Shown piece after piece: positions 21,616 to 33,280 of a stretch of 64,000 bases of DNA (position 1 is the first letter of the stretch; each line of letters opens with the position of its first letter). The stretch lies in NCBI GenBank assembly GCA_015499985.1, contig JAAAUF010000025.1:39765-103764 (forward strand). The letters are read 5' to 3'. The DNA comes from Haplosporangium gracile (Eukaryota; Mortierellomycota; Mortierellomycetes; Mortierellales; Mortierellaceae). Below the pieces are notes generated by a model. The model was not told the origin of the DNA, did no database searches, and saw only the letters and a list, made by a program, of their open reading frames with translations. The translations under genes were made by a program, and so were the position numbers.

Positions 21616-22356
21616 ATGTTTGTGACCTCATCAGCGCGGCGGTGGCATTCGCATGTACCTAACAGCGAGAACGTTCCCGAAGTCCATGTTGAGATGATCG
21701 AGTACGGCCTACCGCCCGACCCTATACCTGTACCCGCCATTGGTCTCGCCCTTGCCGTTGACATTGGAATGATGCCTATGGGGCCATTCCCTCCACCACC
21801 ACCACCACCACCACCAGGAGCTATCCCAATGGTTGTTGTTCTTCCTGGACTCGATCCTCTCTTGGAGGCTGTGAATGACATTGTCGACATTGTCCTCCCT
21901 GAACCCATCGTTGAGGAACAGGAAGCCGCCCATTATCATCACCTCCAACAGCATCAACAGGACTACCCTCACCCTCTCTTCCTTCAACAACCACATCCTG
22001 CCTCTTTCCCCTCCTCAGCAGTAGAAGGAGGAAGGGTTGCAGTCGACCCAATCATCACGGATTCAGCTATGCTGGTTGCAGCTACAACTACATTGCATCG
22101 TCGATCCAGTCGCAAGGCCAAGCCCCCTCCCTTCTGCACCTCCTGCGGTCTACCAAAGTGTACATCGATCTCAACAACATCAACAATACCAAAAACACCA
22201 ACAGCGGTGATTACAACAGACACATCGTACAGCCTCGATCTCCTTCGAAGAGCAAGAAGCGTCAACAGCACTAGTCCCCTTTCTCCTCTTCCTCAACGAC
22301 GGCGGTCGCTTCGGCTTCTGGGCAGACAGGCGAAAGAATCATATTTGGTGTCCTAA
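21616..22356 (+). CDS. Pro/Val-rich protein of unknown function
   Basis: Intronless, 246 residues, not recognised. The N-terminal part has a hydrophobic Pro/Ala/Val region (DPIPVPAIGLALAVDIGMM), a run of nine to ten prolines and IPMVVVLPGLDPLLEAVND. The middle is His/Gln-rich (HYHHLQQHQQDYPHP). The C-terminal half has a small Cys motif (FCTSCGLPKC, a possible single zinc knuckle) followed by Ser/Thr- and Arg-rich sequence. C-rich third codon positions and a TATA box support it as a real gene. It may be related to its neighbour at 22966, which shares the N-terminal polar-then-Pro/Val pattern. Confidence 0.65.
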   Translation: MFVTSSARRWHSHVPNSENVPEVHVEMIEYGLPPDPIPVPAIGLALAVDIGMMPMGPFPPPPPPPPPGAIPMVVVLPGLDPLLEAVNDIVDIVLPEPIVEEQEAAHYHHLQQHQQDYPHPLFLQQPHPASFPSSAVEGGRVAVDPIITDSAMLVAATTTLHRRSSRKAKPPPFCTSCGLPKCTSISTTSTIPKTPTAVITTDTSYSLDLLRRARSVNSTSPLSPLPQRRRSLRLLGRQAKESYLVS

Positions 22357-22965
22357 TTGTACAATTAGGAAGATGGAGGGAGGGGACGAGAGGAGAAGGA
22401 GAGGAGAGGGGGATGGAGAGGACACTCGGAGGTTTTTGTTTATTTTTGTTTTTTCGAACCTTCCCTCCTTCTCTTAGATAGGTTTTTTTTTTTCTCAACC
22501 CGACAACCTTCTTTTGTTCCCTTCTTTTTTTGCTGTGTGCTGCCTGCCCTACTTGTGAGCACAAAGTAGAGAAGAAAGAGAGGGTAGCGGTCACGTGCAT
22601 GGGCTGTGTAATATAACTGTACTGCCACTTCCAATGTAAGCCTTTTCTTCAATTAATGTTCGACCTCGTATTAAGGATCGAAAGAATGCGCGCATTAGTC
22701 CAAAGAGTCGATGGTTTGGAGTTTCCGACGATCTGAGCCGTAGGATGAGAGAAAAGCTTAATGATGGAGCTTGTCGTTTCGCTCGTTGTGAAACTCAGAT
22801 TTGTAAGAAACTCTGCACAGCCGTTTTTTGACGCGAAGCGAGGGAGGATTTGTATAAAAGAAAGAGAGATCTGCATCCATTAAACGTCTAACCTCGCCCA
22901 CACATTTTTTTTCTCACTATATTTCTTTGAACTATCACATCCTTCACAGTTCCCTTACACAGAAG
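22357..22965. other. interval between two Pro-rich genes
   Basis: 3' region of the 21616 gene with a purine tract (22370-22430), then the promoter of the 22966 gene. No additional gene seen. Confidence 0.5.
22853..22859 (+). promoter_or_regulatory. TATA box upstream of the 22966 gene
   Basis: tgTATAAAAgaaag lies 107 nt before the ATG, a good core-promoter spacing for a short 5'UTR. Confidence 0.55.
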
Positions 22966-23253
22966 ATGACCGCTTATCGCCAGCAGGACACGGTGCACCG
23001 TCCGCCATCCCAAGAAAACCTCGTCCCTTCGATTATGTCCTACGCGATGCCAGTCGTGGATGTTGCTCAAGTTCCTGCCAACGTTGCCATCATCCCTGTA
23101 CCGCCGCCCCTCCCAGTCAATCCTCTCCCTGCTCCTGCCCCCGCCCAGGTCCTAGTCGAGTTGCCATTTATCCATCCCGGTATTGGCGATGTGGTCGCTC
23201 CCCCTAATGATCCACAGCAGCAGGCACCACTTCCAGATGGAGAAGATCAATGA
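22966..23253 (+). CDS. small Pro/Ala/Val-rich protein
   Basis: 95 residues, intronless, not recognised. A polar N-terminus (MTAYRQQDTVHRPPSQENLV) leads into a Pro/Val/Ala segment (VPANVAIIPVPPPLPVNPLP, PAPAPAQVLVELPF) and an acidic, Gln-rich tail. It has no clear signal peptide or zinc ligands. The start at 22966 is chosen over upstream in-frame codons because it is the first ATG after the TATA box in a good context (agaagATG). Composition resembles 63167-63496 and the N-terminus of 21616-22356. Confidence 0.55.
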   Translation: MTAYRQQDTVHRPPSQENLVPSIMSYAMPVVDVAQVPANVAIIPVPPPLPVNPLPAPAPAQVLVELPFIHPGIGDVVAPPNDPQQQAPLPDGEDQ

Positions 23254-23422
23254 AGGTTAGAGAAGGAGGACTTGATTTTTAGTGATACGTGACTTCAATT
23301 GGTGGCAAAGATGCTCAATCCGGACGCGTTGTGATGACCAGTAAAAAATAATCAAGGAGGAGGCGTTCAGGAACAAAAAAAAAATGATGGGAAGGGGACG
23401 GGAAAAGAAAAGATTTTGGAGG

Positions 23423-23428
23423 TATAAA
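23423..23428 (+). promoter_or_regulatory. TATA box upstream of a small ORF
   Basis: ggTATAAAggag, about 140 nt before the ATG at 23566. It is the third TATAAA preceding a small plus-strand frame within 2.1 kb. Confidence 0.4.
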
Positions 23429-23565
23429 GGAGACAATTTGTGGAATGTAAAGGACTCTCTCTTCCCACCAAGCGACGACAGCAACAACAACAACAACAAA
23501 CAACAACAATAACAAAGAGAATCACATTCCACTTTGCCCTTGAAACACAAACGCGAACAAACAAA

Positions 23566-23688
23566 ATGAAAAAGGGAACAATTGTCCAGTGCGCGTGTGA
23601 TGTATGTAACGAATATTCACCTGGTAGACAACAGGCAGGAGCAGCAGCCATGTCTGTCAAACTGGAATATGTAGCTATCTGTCGATAG
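23566..23688 (+). CDS. possible small Cys-containing peptide or first exon
   Basis: 40 residues: MKKGTIVQCACDVCNEYSPG, then Gln/Ala-rich, ending YVAICR. Support is the TATA box and the CA-rich leader. A perfect-looking donor GTATGTAA lies inside the frame just after CACD, so this could be exon 1 of a spliced gene instead. No homologue is recognised. Confidence 0.25.
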   Translation: MKKGTIVQCACDVCNEYSPGRQQAGAAAMSVKLEYVAICR

Positions 23689-25041
23689 AATTCGATTTGT
23701 GTAAGGATATCTTACTGGCTTCTATCCTGGCAAGCTGGATGTCATCCCAGTCGTTGCGACTCTCTCCCTCTTTCTTTTTTTCTTTCTTCTCCTTTGCTCT
23801 CTCTTACACTCCCTCTCGCTCACACCTTTCCTCCTTGTTATTCTCCCTAAGCACACATATACCCACTGCATCCCGCTAGCTTGGTCTCTTCATCCTCCTA
23901 CATGTAGTTGTTGCTCCTAGTGTCCATTTAGGCTTGCTCACACTAACGACCACCTTTTTTTGTTCGTCTTTGTTTGCTCTCCCTCTCTCCCTCTCTCCCT
24001 CTCTTCCTCTCCTTCTTCCCTCTCAATATTAGATATATACCTTTTATCCCTCCTCACTCACTCCACTCTATATACCTCTCCCTCATCCGCTTTTCCCCCC
24101 GTTACTCTCACATCCTTACCCTCTTTCAGCCCAGAGGTCGCCACTATAGCCTTTGCTTACACACACAACAACAAACAAAACACTTTTCCTTCCCTTTAGC
24201 CAAAGGTAAATGTTCCTGCGGTATGCATGTTATTATTTTTCCTAGGAGAGCATCCACGTCTTGTTTATGGTCACGCCTACACCCAACGGCTTAGCATGGG
24301 ATAGAGCAAGGAAGAGAGAGGGGGAGGGCAGAGTAAAGAAGGCGACTAGACTGTCAGTAATGAGAGCATACAGGAGGCATACGCACTTCCATACACCAAC
24401 ATACGAACAGTGCACGAGCTTAGCATTTTTTTTATCTCCCGACCTCTCACTCTTGCTTCCCCTTGAAGATTTTTTTTGCATTTTGCTCATGTCTTGCCTC
24501 CAACGAATGGAACAAACCTACCCCGCCACTTCTATACTTTGTCCATTTGCTACTTTTCCTGTGCGCTTATAGCAATAGCCTTGCTTAACACCACCAACTA
24601 ACCAAGGGATAGATAAGAGAAAAAGACCGTAACACGGAACAAAAGAGAAGCAAGAGGGTAGCGAAAAAGACTGACAATAGAGCATTTCTTTTTGTTCATT
24701 CTGTGACGACAACTATGACAGCAATGGATAAGAAAGGAAGAAAAGAGGGAGGGAGGGTGCCTTTTTTTCAGATTCGTCGTATCACTATCCTCTTTGGTTT
24801 CTTTTTCTTTTGGTTCGTTGTTTCTTTTTTCCTTCTTGCTAACCATTTTTTCCTTTGCTGTTCTGTATATTAACAGGGTCTACCCTTGTAGCACCTCAAC
24901 GACGACAACAACAAAGGCAGCAGCATAAAAAGAAATACCCCAATACACATTCATTCTTATCTCAAAAACTTAAACCCCCTCCCGCCCTTCCTCTCCCTTC
25001 CTCTCCTTTTCCCTCAAATCTACTTGACCTCACCATAACAA
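23689..25041. other. gene-free interval, promoter and 5'UTR of the arrestin gene
   Basis: Long CT-rich tracts (23750-24180) give Ser/Leu/Pro-rich false frames. From about 24880 the sequence becomes C/A-rich, typical of the arrestin mRNA leader. A pyrimidine-AG at 24871-24877 might be a 5'UTR acceptor. Confidence 0.5.
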
Positions 25042-28000
25042 ATGAACGACCCAACATACCTCGTACAGCCACCAACGGCATCCCACCAACATCCATTTCT
25101 CTCCTCCACAACAACAAAGACAACCGTTCACATCAACAACAATAGCATCAGCAAGGAAGTAGCACTCCTCGTTGGGTCGAGTGGCGGAGGCATTGGTGGA
25201 AATCAAGATGTAGACGGAAATGGAGGGAGTGCACACGAGACTCAGGCGACTGCCAAAATCTCTGCCGCAGGCTTGGAATCTGTCCTCAGATCGACTCTCT
25301 CCTCAATGGACACGACTACAGCAACGACGACGGCGACGGTGGCAGGAGGAGGTGGTGGTGATGGGCGGATGGAGTCTCCTCAAGTCGTGCGGCCGGTCGC
25401 TTTGCGCACTTGTGTCCCCCATCCTGTACCACAGCAATCAACAATCACAGCACCAGCGGTAGCTCATGTGAAAAACGTCCAAGACCCACAAAAATCGCAA
25501 CCACTAGCGCCTTATCAGGCACCACAACCACAGGTTCAACAAAAACAACAAGCACAGACCACCACCGCCTCTCTCGTAGGAGGGGGTTACGAGTATTCAC
25601 CACCACGACAACACATCTATTATTCTCATACATCCCACAGCCACACTCTGCATCACCACCATCGACTACACCATCACCACCAACAGCACCATCGCCACCA
25701 CCAGCGCAGTTCTAGTACTGGGAGCACTACTGAGTCTTCAGAGAAACAGAAAAAGAACCGCCGCTTCTCATACTCCAAAATCAGCGCCGTCCCCACCTCC
25801 ACTCCTCCTTCCCAGCAACAACAACAACAACAGCAGGACACAAAAGCGTCAGGATCAGGAGGGGAGATGACGACAGCGGGAGGAGGGTTGAATCGGACGA
25901 TCGGAGCGGTGGATAATAATGGGTCGTTGGGTCTGTTGGTTGATTCAACACCCAAATGCTGTAAAGTCCGACCTCATCATCTACAACTTATTGTCGCGAC
26001 CTCGCCTGTTCCTGAGCCTTCACGAGCGTTTGAGTCCATGCCTTCAACTGCCTCACCCGAGACTGCCTGCCGTGGTGGTGCCATTCTTACCCCCGCCTCC
26101 GTTGCTGCTGCCGGTTCTGTGAGGGATGGTTCGGCTGGAGGGTTGGACGCCTCGACGTTCGACTCTTCTGTCTCGTCACCATCAATATCATCGAGGTCTT
26201 CCATGACGTCCGTTTCATCTTCATCTGTGACAGAATATCCAAATTTGGCAGGGGGCGATTCCAAACTGCCGGGAGGAGAATTACGAGGCAGCGATAACAG
26301 AAGACGCGAGAAGGAGGAAGGCAGGAAGACGTTGTTGACTGTTGACAGAGGAGTAACAAGATCCTTGACACCACAACAGCCCTCGTTTTCTCCCTCCTCT
26401 TCGCAGCAGTACTTGGCTCATGACACCACCACCAGTATTGGATATCAACAACAACAGCAGCAGACGTATCATGTTCCACAGGACCTACAACAACAACAAC
26501 AACACCCTTTCGAGTTATACCGACAAGTCCTCCCACTCACCAACACCGACCTCGATCAGCATGAAGAGGAGCAGTACTTACGCCCGAGAGTATGTAAAAT
26601 GATTGCGAAGCACCCGTCCGTAAAACTGGACTGGAAGGTTCCGGAACCCATCAAGGCTGGAGGGGAGGTGTTGAGAGGGGTGTTGATCATTACTGCGAAG
26701 GAGCTGCTTGAGGCTGAAGTCAAGGCTGCTGTCAAGAATAAGAGCAGCAAGGAGGGGAAGGGTGATGGTGGGAAAAAGAGGCAGGTGAATCAGGATCGGT
26801 CTGTATGGATTGAGTATATTGAGATTGATTTGACGGGGTTAGAAGGTAGGCTTGGTATTTTTTGCATGCTTGTGTTACTGATTAGACATTTCGCTTGTAA
26901 AGGAAGGGATGGCTGACGCTATTTCTTCTGCTGCTGTGAATATACATGAATGAATAGAGGTAACGACGGGAGCAGGGTTGCTGTCGAGGACAAGGACCGA
27001 CCGACACTGCTTCCTACACAAGACACAAGTTCTCCCCATCGAAGACCTCAAAGGCGTCTTCGGCACCTCGTCTTCCTCGTCTTTTTCTTCTTTCTCTTCC
27101 TCCTCCTCATCTCAAAGCAGCACCATGACCACCGCACCATCGCAGTCAGGAACTGCATCGAGCTATGGCTCAATCCCGAGCAGGACATCCTCACTGATGC
27201 ATTCATCCTCATCCTTGGCAGAGACCGATCTAATGCAGCCCGGGAGACTCCCTCCAGGAACACGGCAAGGGATTAGTTTCCAGATGCACATCCCAGAGCG
27301 TGTTGGAGGCACCTATCGCAACGCGCATGCTTCCATCAGCTATCAACTCACTGCGTAAGTTCCCTTTTTTTGTTTCTTCTTTTCGTTCACAAAGCACACT
27401 TCTGTTCAACAAAATGCAAACTAACGCATTTTGAACATTATGTAGGAATGTGCATATCCGTCGTGGGAAAGAGATGTTTGTTCTACAACACCCCTTGCCC
27501 TTGTCACTTTTTGAGCTTGTCCAGATCCGTGCTGCCACCAAGATTACATCTCCACATGATCTTAACCCATTCACCTCTATCAACAGAGCCATGACCTCTG
27601 CTACCACCAACTCTGCATCCTCATCCTTCACATCTGCAACATCTTCTTCTGTATTCACAGCTGCAGCGGTGGGAGGTGTGAAGCGGCAGGCGGGGGTTAG
27701 GTTCGTGATCCCGAAGGCGAACTCTGTCCTGGGCACTGCGGCTGTGAAGCCGTACAGTTTGTGGGGTCTGGGACCTGCGACATCTTCGAGTTCTTCGAGT
27801 CATCACGGGCAGAGTCATCATGGTCATTATTACCGTCATCAGTCGCATCAGAGGCGTGGGTCGCTTAGTGCCCCGCCACCTCCAAGTACTGGTGGGGCGT
27901 CTTATTTGTCGGCGCAGGTTTCGAGTGGGGTGAGGCCGGGTATGACGCGGTCGTATTCGGATATTGGTGCGCTGTCGGGTCATTCTAGGGGGGAGGCTAC

Positions 28001-31000
28001 TTCTGGGTCTGTAACTGGGAGCTTGAGTGGTAATAGCGCTACCACGACGACGTCGTTGAAGAAGTTGCGCTTCGATCCGGACGAGATGTTGTCCGCTGAG
28101 GACCGGTACCGCTCTCGCCAACTCAAACAGCAACAGCAGGAACTCGAACTCCAACAACAGGGTGGTGGAGCTCGTCCTAAGTCGGGTAGCCGCAAGGACA
28201 GTACCGATGGCCTGGACGAAGTCGGATTCGGAGCACACATTGATAAATCTGTCGCCGCCGCCGGGGAGAACGTAACGATGGATATGTTTGTCGTCAAGTC
28301 GGATATAATGAAGGTAGTGGACATTAAGGTTTCCCTTGTCGAGACAATCCAAATTTTCTCGTTGTTGGATCATGGGAGCGGTTGTGCTGTCGTGTCGCCC
28401 ATCGCCGGGCGGGCGCACGTCTTTGACAATCACCAGTATTCCGGCGCAGAGACGGCAGTAGGCGCAGGGGTAGGGTCGAAGAGAAAGTTGGTGGAGACAC
28501 ATATGATCAAGATCGCAAAGGCGTATGTCCCGGCGCAGGCGGAGGAGAGTCATGCGAACGATAACCATCTGAAGGGGTATTATGAAGACTATGAGGATGC
28601 TCGTACCACAAAGTCGCTCTCCATGTACAAACTCGGCATGCGCATCCCCGTAAGTGCTTTCTGATCTCTGTCTTACCTTTTGTACTGCATAATGGACAAG
28701 TATAATATCGTCCAACTAACAACTCCCGTCTCTTACGCCGATAATATGTAGAAAACGGCATTGACGATTCAGGAGAGGGACTTGTTCAAGGTCGACTATA
28801 TGTTCGTCATCAAGTTCTTCTTCAAGGGAAGGGTGGGAGCCTTTCTGGAATTGCCGATCGAGATTGTGTCGCAGTATAATCATAACCGGATCTCGACTAT
28901 TTCCGGAGCGATTTCGTGTGTTTCGAATTCTGTCCAAATTGCGTTGCCGCCTGTACCGATCTTGATTAAGAGGCATGATAGTGGTGCCTCTTCTTCGGCG
29001 GCTACCGCGGCTGTGATAGAGACTGCGGTGATGGAGGCGAAGACGAGACAGGACGGTGAGGGTAATGGTGGCGCTGTTGATGAAGAGGCTGTTATCGCCT
29101 CGACCAAGTTTTCTCCGGAGGATGAGAAAAATAGTCAAATGCGCGACGAAGAAAAAGAAGAGGTTGTGAGTGATTCTCAGAGCGCGGAGGAAATTCATGT
29201 CTCCACTGTCGGTCGCCAGAGTGCCAAGGATGTTACTCCTACCGAGTCCGATCCCAGCTCTAAGGCTACAAGCGCCAGCTTAAAGAGCGCGCCCCAAAGC
29301 ACTTATTCTTCTTCACAGGACACCGCTTCATCTGTCGACAGGTCGTCTATCACCACAGAGGAACAAGTCGAGAGGAAAAGTCAGCTCCAGGACCCATCCA
29401 AGAAGGACTCTACAGCTTTCACGGACGACAACGCAGCGGCCCAAAAGTCGGAAGACGACGGCATCTTGGCAAATTCCCGACTAACTAAGGCCGAGTTTGC
29501 GGCTTGTGCTAATCGACAAGTTGGATTCACTGTTGCTCAATACAACCAGATATCCTCTACTGGAACAACGAGCAGCACTACGACAACTACGCCGGTGCCG
29601 GTCAAGGATCTAAAGAAGTCAGCTTCTAAGCCTACGTCGACTATTGGTGCGGAGGGGGTCCCTAAGATTGTGATTGGAAGCGTCAAGACTAGATCTGGAT
29701 CTAATGGATCTGAATCCAGCACTTCAACTACGACGACGGCAACGACGACTACAGTTATTTCACCGGCGCTCCCGATCCTGCTCGATCTCACGTCCGCAGT
29801 TCCGCCAACGCCCACATCATCGACAGTAGCACCACCTATCCCCACACCTCTCGTCATCCCGCAATTTACTGGAGGTAATGCTCCAACAGCGATGTCAATC
29901 ACACCGGGGGTTCGTAGCAGCAGCATAGGAGCTGGAACGACTGTGACCTCCGTCCCTGTCGCGGATACCACCACATACAGCAACAGTTTCCCGCGATCTA
30001 CCAAGGATACAGGGTTGCATCTGCCTAAACTCCTGCCTCTCCGACAGGGTACGAACACCTCGATCTATTCGTCCTCGTTCCGAGAAGATGACTACCACCA
30101 TCATTACCATTCCGAGACAGACGGCAACAAGTCTGCCAGCGGAGGACTGGTCGCGAAAATCGCAAAATCCCTCTCCTCCCCTCTCCTACGCTCCCGCAAC
30201 GGAACCAACGGCGGGTCCAACATGTCACCCAGCGGGTACCAGTCCAATTTATCGCCTCAAAATCAGCAGTCCTCGGCGTTCACACTGGCGGCGACGACAC
30301 TTTCTGCGCTGACCCTCCTTTCCTCAGTAGGCCAGGCGGCTGTCAGTCCTGAGGCCAAGAAGGTCCCTCAACCGGCACGGCCGTTGAAGTCTTGTATCAA
30401 GAAGCAGCAGCGGTTCCCGACGCGGTCTCCTGGGTTGAACACCGGAAATTTGACTGTTTCAGGTGGTGGTGGGCAGCATTCGAGGTCAACCATACCTGGT
30501 CAAGGACAGGGACAGGGACACTCGTACAGTGTGACCTCCACGAATAGGAAGAATGTTACCTTCGCAAAAGGGTTGACACCAGTCCCCTCTCCTACCGGAT
30601 CGCAGGTCACGCTGTCGGAGCCGATTGTCTTGGAGCCCTTCAAGTACAAGAACCAGTACCTCAACACAGCCTCCAGTGCTTCCTCTTCCTCCTCGTCCTC
30701 CTCCTTTGGAGCGGCAGTGAACACTATGCAGCCAGCGCCAGGACTGTCAACATTTGTAAAGACTAATCCAGGGGTTGCAGCTGCAGCAGTGCCCATCGCC
30801 GCCACTGCCCGCCCCATGGTCGCGATTCCAAACCATTTTCACCAACAACATCAGCATCAACACCAGCAAGCCGCTTCCGCCATTGCGACGACTCCCGCTG
30901 CTGCGATCTCTGCACTATTAACTGCAACAGCACATGCACCCACTGAAACGATAAAGAGTCCCAACAGTGCAAGTCCCCATACAAGGATGCACCACCCCTT

Positions 31001-31328
31001 CGACAACCACCCTAGCCGCCTCTCGCCCTTGGAAAAGAAGCACCTAGACTACCAGATCTTTCAGGACCTCGAATCTTCTTCCTTGCGCGGCCAGACCGCA
31101 GCCTCTAAGGATCCCTCCTCGAAGGTAGAGGATGAAGAGTCAGAGGAAGACGAGGAAGGCAAAGAAGAGGAAGAATACGAAGAAGAAGAGGATGAGGAGG
31201 AAGATGACCAAGAGTCTGAGGAAGAGAGGATCGAACGTAGGAAGCAGGCCCGGATTACGTGGTTGGCCAAATATGGGGATGTTTTCAAGCAGGTCTATGG
31301 TGCCGTTCCCGAGCTACCTCCACTTTAG
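25042..31328 (+). CDS. very large alpha-arrestin-like protein
   Basis: Four exons: 25042-26845, 26958-27354, 27446-28649 and 28752-31328. All are GT-AG with consistent phase, giving about 1993 residues. A 500-residue disordered leader (Gln, His and Thr runs) precedes the arrestin N-like fold: VKLDWKVPEPIKAGGEVLRG, WIEYIEIDLTGLEEV, GISFQMHIPERVGGTYRNAH, ISYQLTANVHIRR. The C-like fold follows: VRFVIPKANSVLG, MFVVKSDIMKVVDIKVSLVE, LFKVDYMFVIKFFFKGRVGA. Long Ser/Gly-rich insertions interrupt the strands. An 800-residue disordered C-terminal region has a KSCIKK and KNVTF pair, then a very acidic stretch and a final conserved-looking ITWLAKYGDVFKQVYG. Family role: adaptor directing cargo to a Rsp5-type ubiquitin ligase; however, I see no PPxY motif. 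Convergent with MAF1. Confidence 0.88.
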
Positions 31329-31680
31329 AAGACAGGCAACAAAAATCGACATAATAGACATTTTTCACATGCGCACATCATTGCCTTCTAACTAAACATA
31401 TCATGATAACGAACATGAAGACGTATTTATATAACGATATTTATTGTTGTCTTTGCATGCGGAGATTATTATGAACAGAGTTGTGTGCAAAAAAAAAAAA
31501 AAACAAAAAACAAAAGGGTGGTTTTTCTTATGCCTGTGTCATGATTGTATGCCCAATTGCATACATATGTGCTTTAGGAACGATATCAAAATAAAAAAGT
31601 CGACACGTCGTTGACGAGCGGCAAAGGTTAGAGTCCTGTAGCAGATCGGCCACAACCTTGTCCGGTTAGCCCAATCCATC
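31329..31680. other. convergent 3' interval of arrestin and MAF1
   Basis: Shared 3'UTR space, with an A-run at 31491-31504 and an AATAAA (31591-31596) for the arrestin transcript. No gene. Confidence 0.55.
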
Positions 31681-33280
31681 CTTAGGACATGTCCATATCT
31701 CCTGCAACAAAGTCATCATCGACGTTACTCCTACAAACAGCCAAAAAAATTCGATTAGTTACATACAACTAATAGCACAACAAAGATCGTCAACCCACAT
31801 TTTTGCGAGAGGGCAGGACAAAAAAAAATGAAAAAAGAAAAGCATACCGTTTCCGCCGATGGCCAACGCCATCTTGATCATCGTCCGTGTTTGAAAAATT
31901 GCCGTCGTCTTCTTCACCGTCCTCTTCCACGGGTACACCGTTGCTGACTCCTCGCATCGTAAAGTAGATGATTCTTTTCAGTTTCCTGTTGTAGAAAAAG
32001 TAATTAAACGACCACCTAAAAACGTAGATTAAACGCAAAATGAGAGGATGCAAAGGTGAGAAAAGCGTGTTTACCAAACAAACAACCATAACGCAAGAAG
32101 AGACGGAAAGATAATCTTACAAAGTGCCGCCGCCTTCTTCCTCGTTGGGGTCTGAATCGGTGTCGGGGTTGAAGGAGTAGACGTCCGAGTCCTCGAGGTC
32201 GATCAATTGGTCGATAGACTCCCAGATCCGTAAATCCTTAACAGCTCGCTCGTTTCCGTGGTTGAACAGCGTTGCATTGATTGAGTTGACGACTATCCCG
32301 ACCGATGGCTCCTTGCGAAAGTGTTCTGGTTTCGTATCCCTGTTGTACATGTCGTTTCATAATAAGAATAGAAATGGTTACCAAATATGATTAATAAGGT
32401 TACCTGACAGATCCTATCTCCGCACCTTTTTCACCCGTCCACCCCCCACCGTTATTCTTATGTCATTCATTCCAACTTCCAACGGACATGAAAAAAAAAA
32501 GCTCTACGCCGCAGTTACTTTCAAGAACAAAAACAGAACAAGAAAACAAGAAAAAAAAAAGAAAGGAACGTACGAGAAGTCATAATCGGGAAAAGAGGCG
32601 TTAAGAGTTCCAATAAGATAAAAGAGTGTCTTCCTAGAAGCAGGCTGGTCCATGGGTCCAAAGGGCGAGATAATATTCCGGATGGAGTCATCATCTGGTG
32701 GGCTAAGGATGTTGGCGTTTGAGGTTGGGTCGTATTTGTTTTCGAGTTGTTTGTATAGCTTCTTGTCTGCTCCTGCTGCTTTGCCTATTATGTTGTGATA
32801 TGAACGTAAAAAACGTGGGTGAGGGGAAGGGTATGATAGGTTTGTCAGGCTCCGTTAGTGCATAAGTAATTCCTTATTTGACTGAGTGGGAAGGATGAAC
32901 ATGGTAGGTGGGGACTGGAATCGACGACAGGTGACAAAGGTCCTGGAGAAACGAAGGGAGGTGTGGTTGGAGTGTTGTTGTCAGCATGCGCAGATGTCTA
33001 CACCTGTGGTTATTCGCTGCTGAAGGAGTTGTTGGTGGTTGCAGGTGCAAAGTAGGTGTGATGCATAATAGCTTATGCTCCGTGGTGACACCCTGTTGCC
33101 GTAATACACTTGTCTTCGCTGTTATTGCTGTTGCCGCCTTGTTGTCTCCGTGCGTATGGGAAGGAGAGAGAAAGACGTACAGGAGTAGGGTTCGACGCGG
33201 CCAAAGACTTTGCACTCGGGTGTCTCAAAGTTAAGTGCACTGTTGATGGCGTCCATGCCAGGATATTCTAAGAACTTCAT
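31681..33280 (-). CDS. MAF1: RNA polymerase III repressor Maf1
   Basis: Global negative regulator of Pol III transcription, acting in the nucleus when dephosphorylated on nutrient stress. Five minus-strand exons: 33280-33181, 32784-32574, 32339-32121, 32015-31848 and 31729-31681, all GT-AG in phase, giving 248 residues. Family landmarks are an [17 protein letters not shown] start, [29 protein letters not shown] (A box), [19 protein letters not shown], the [10 protein letters not shown] and [18 protein letters not shown] blocks (B and C boxes), and an acidic Asp/Glu/Asn tail. The tail [19 protein letters not shown] carries a basic patch that may serve nuclear import. The start at 33280 fits the family N-terminus; a further in-frame stretch upstream is not needed. 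The first intron (about 400 nt) is unusually long for this window. Divergent from COQ11. Confidence 0.95.

Noticed and set aside
27621..28715. 364-codon minus-strand open frame
   Set aside because: Antisense shadow of arrestin exon 3; the plus strand has conserved arrestin strands and splice phase.
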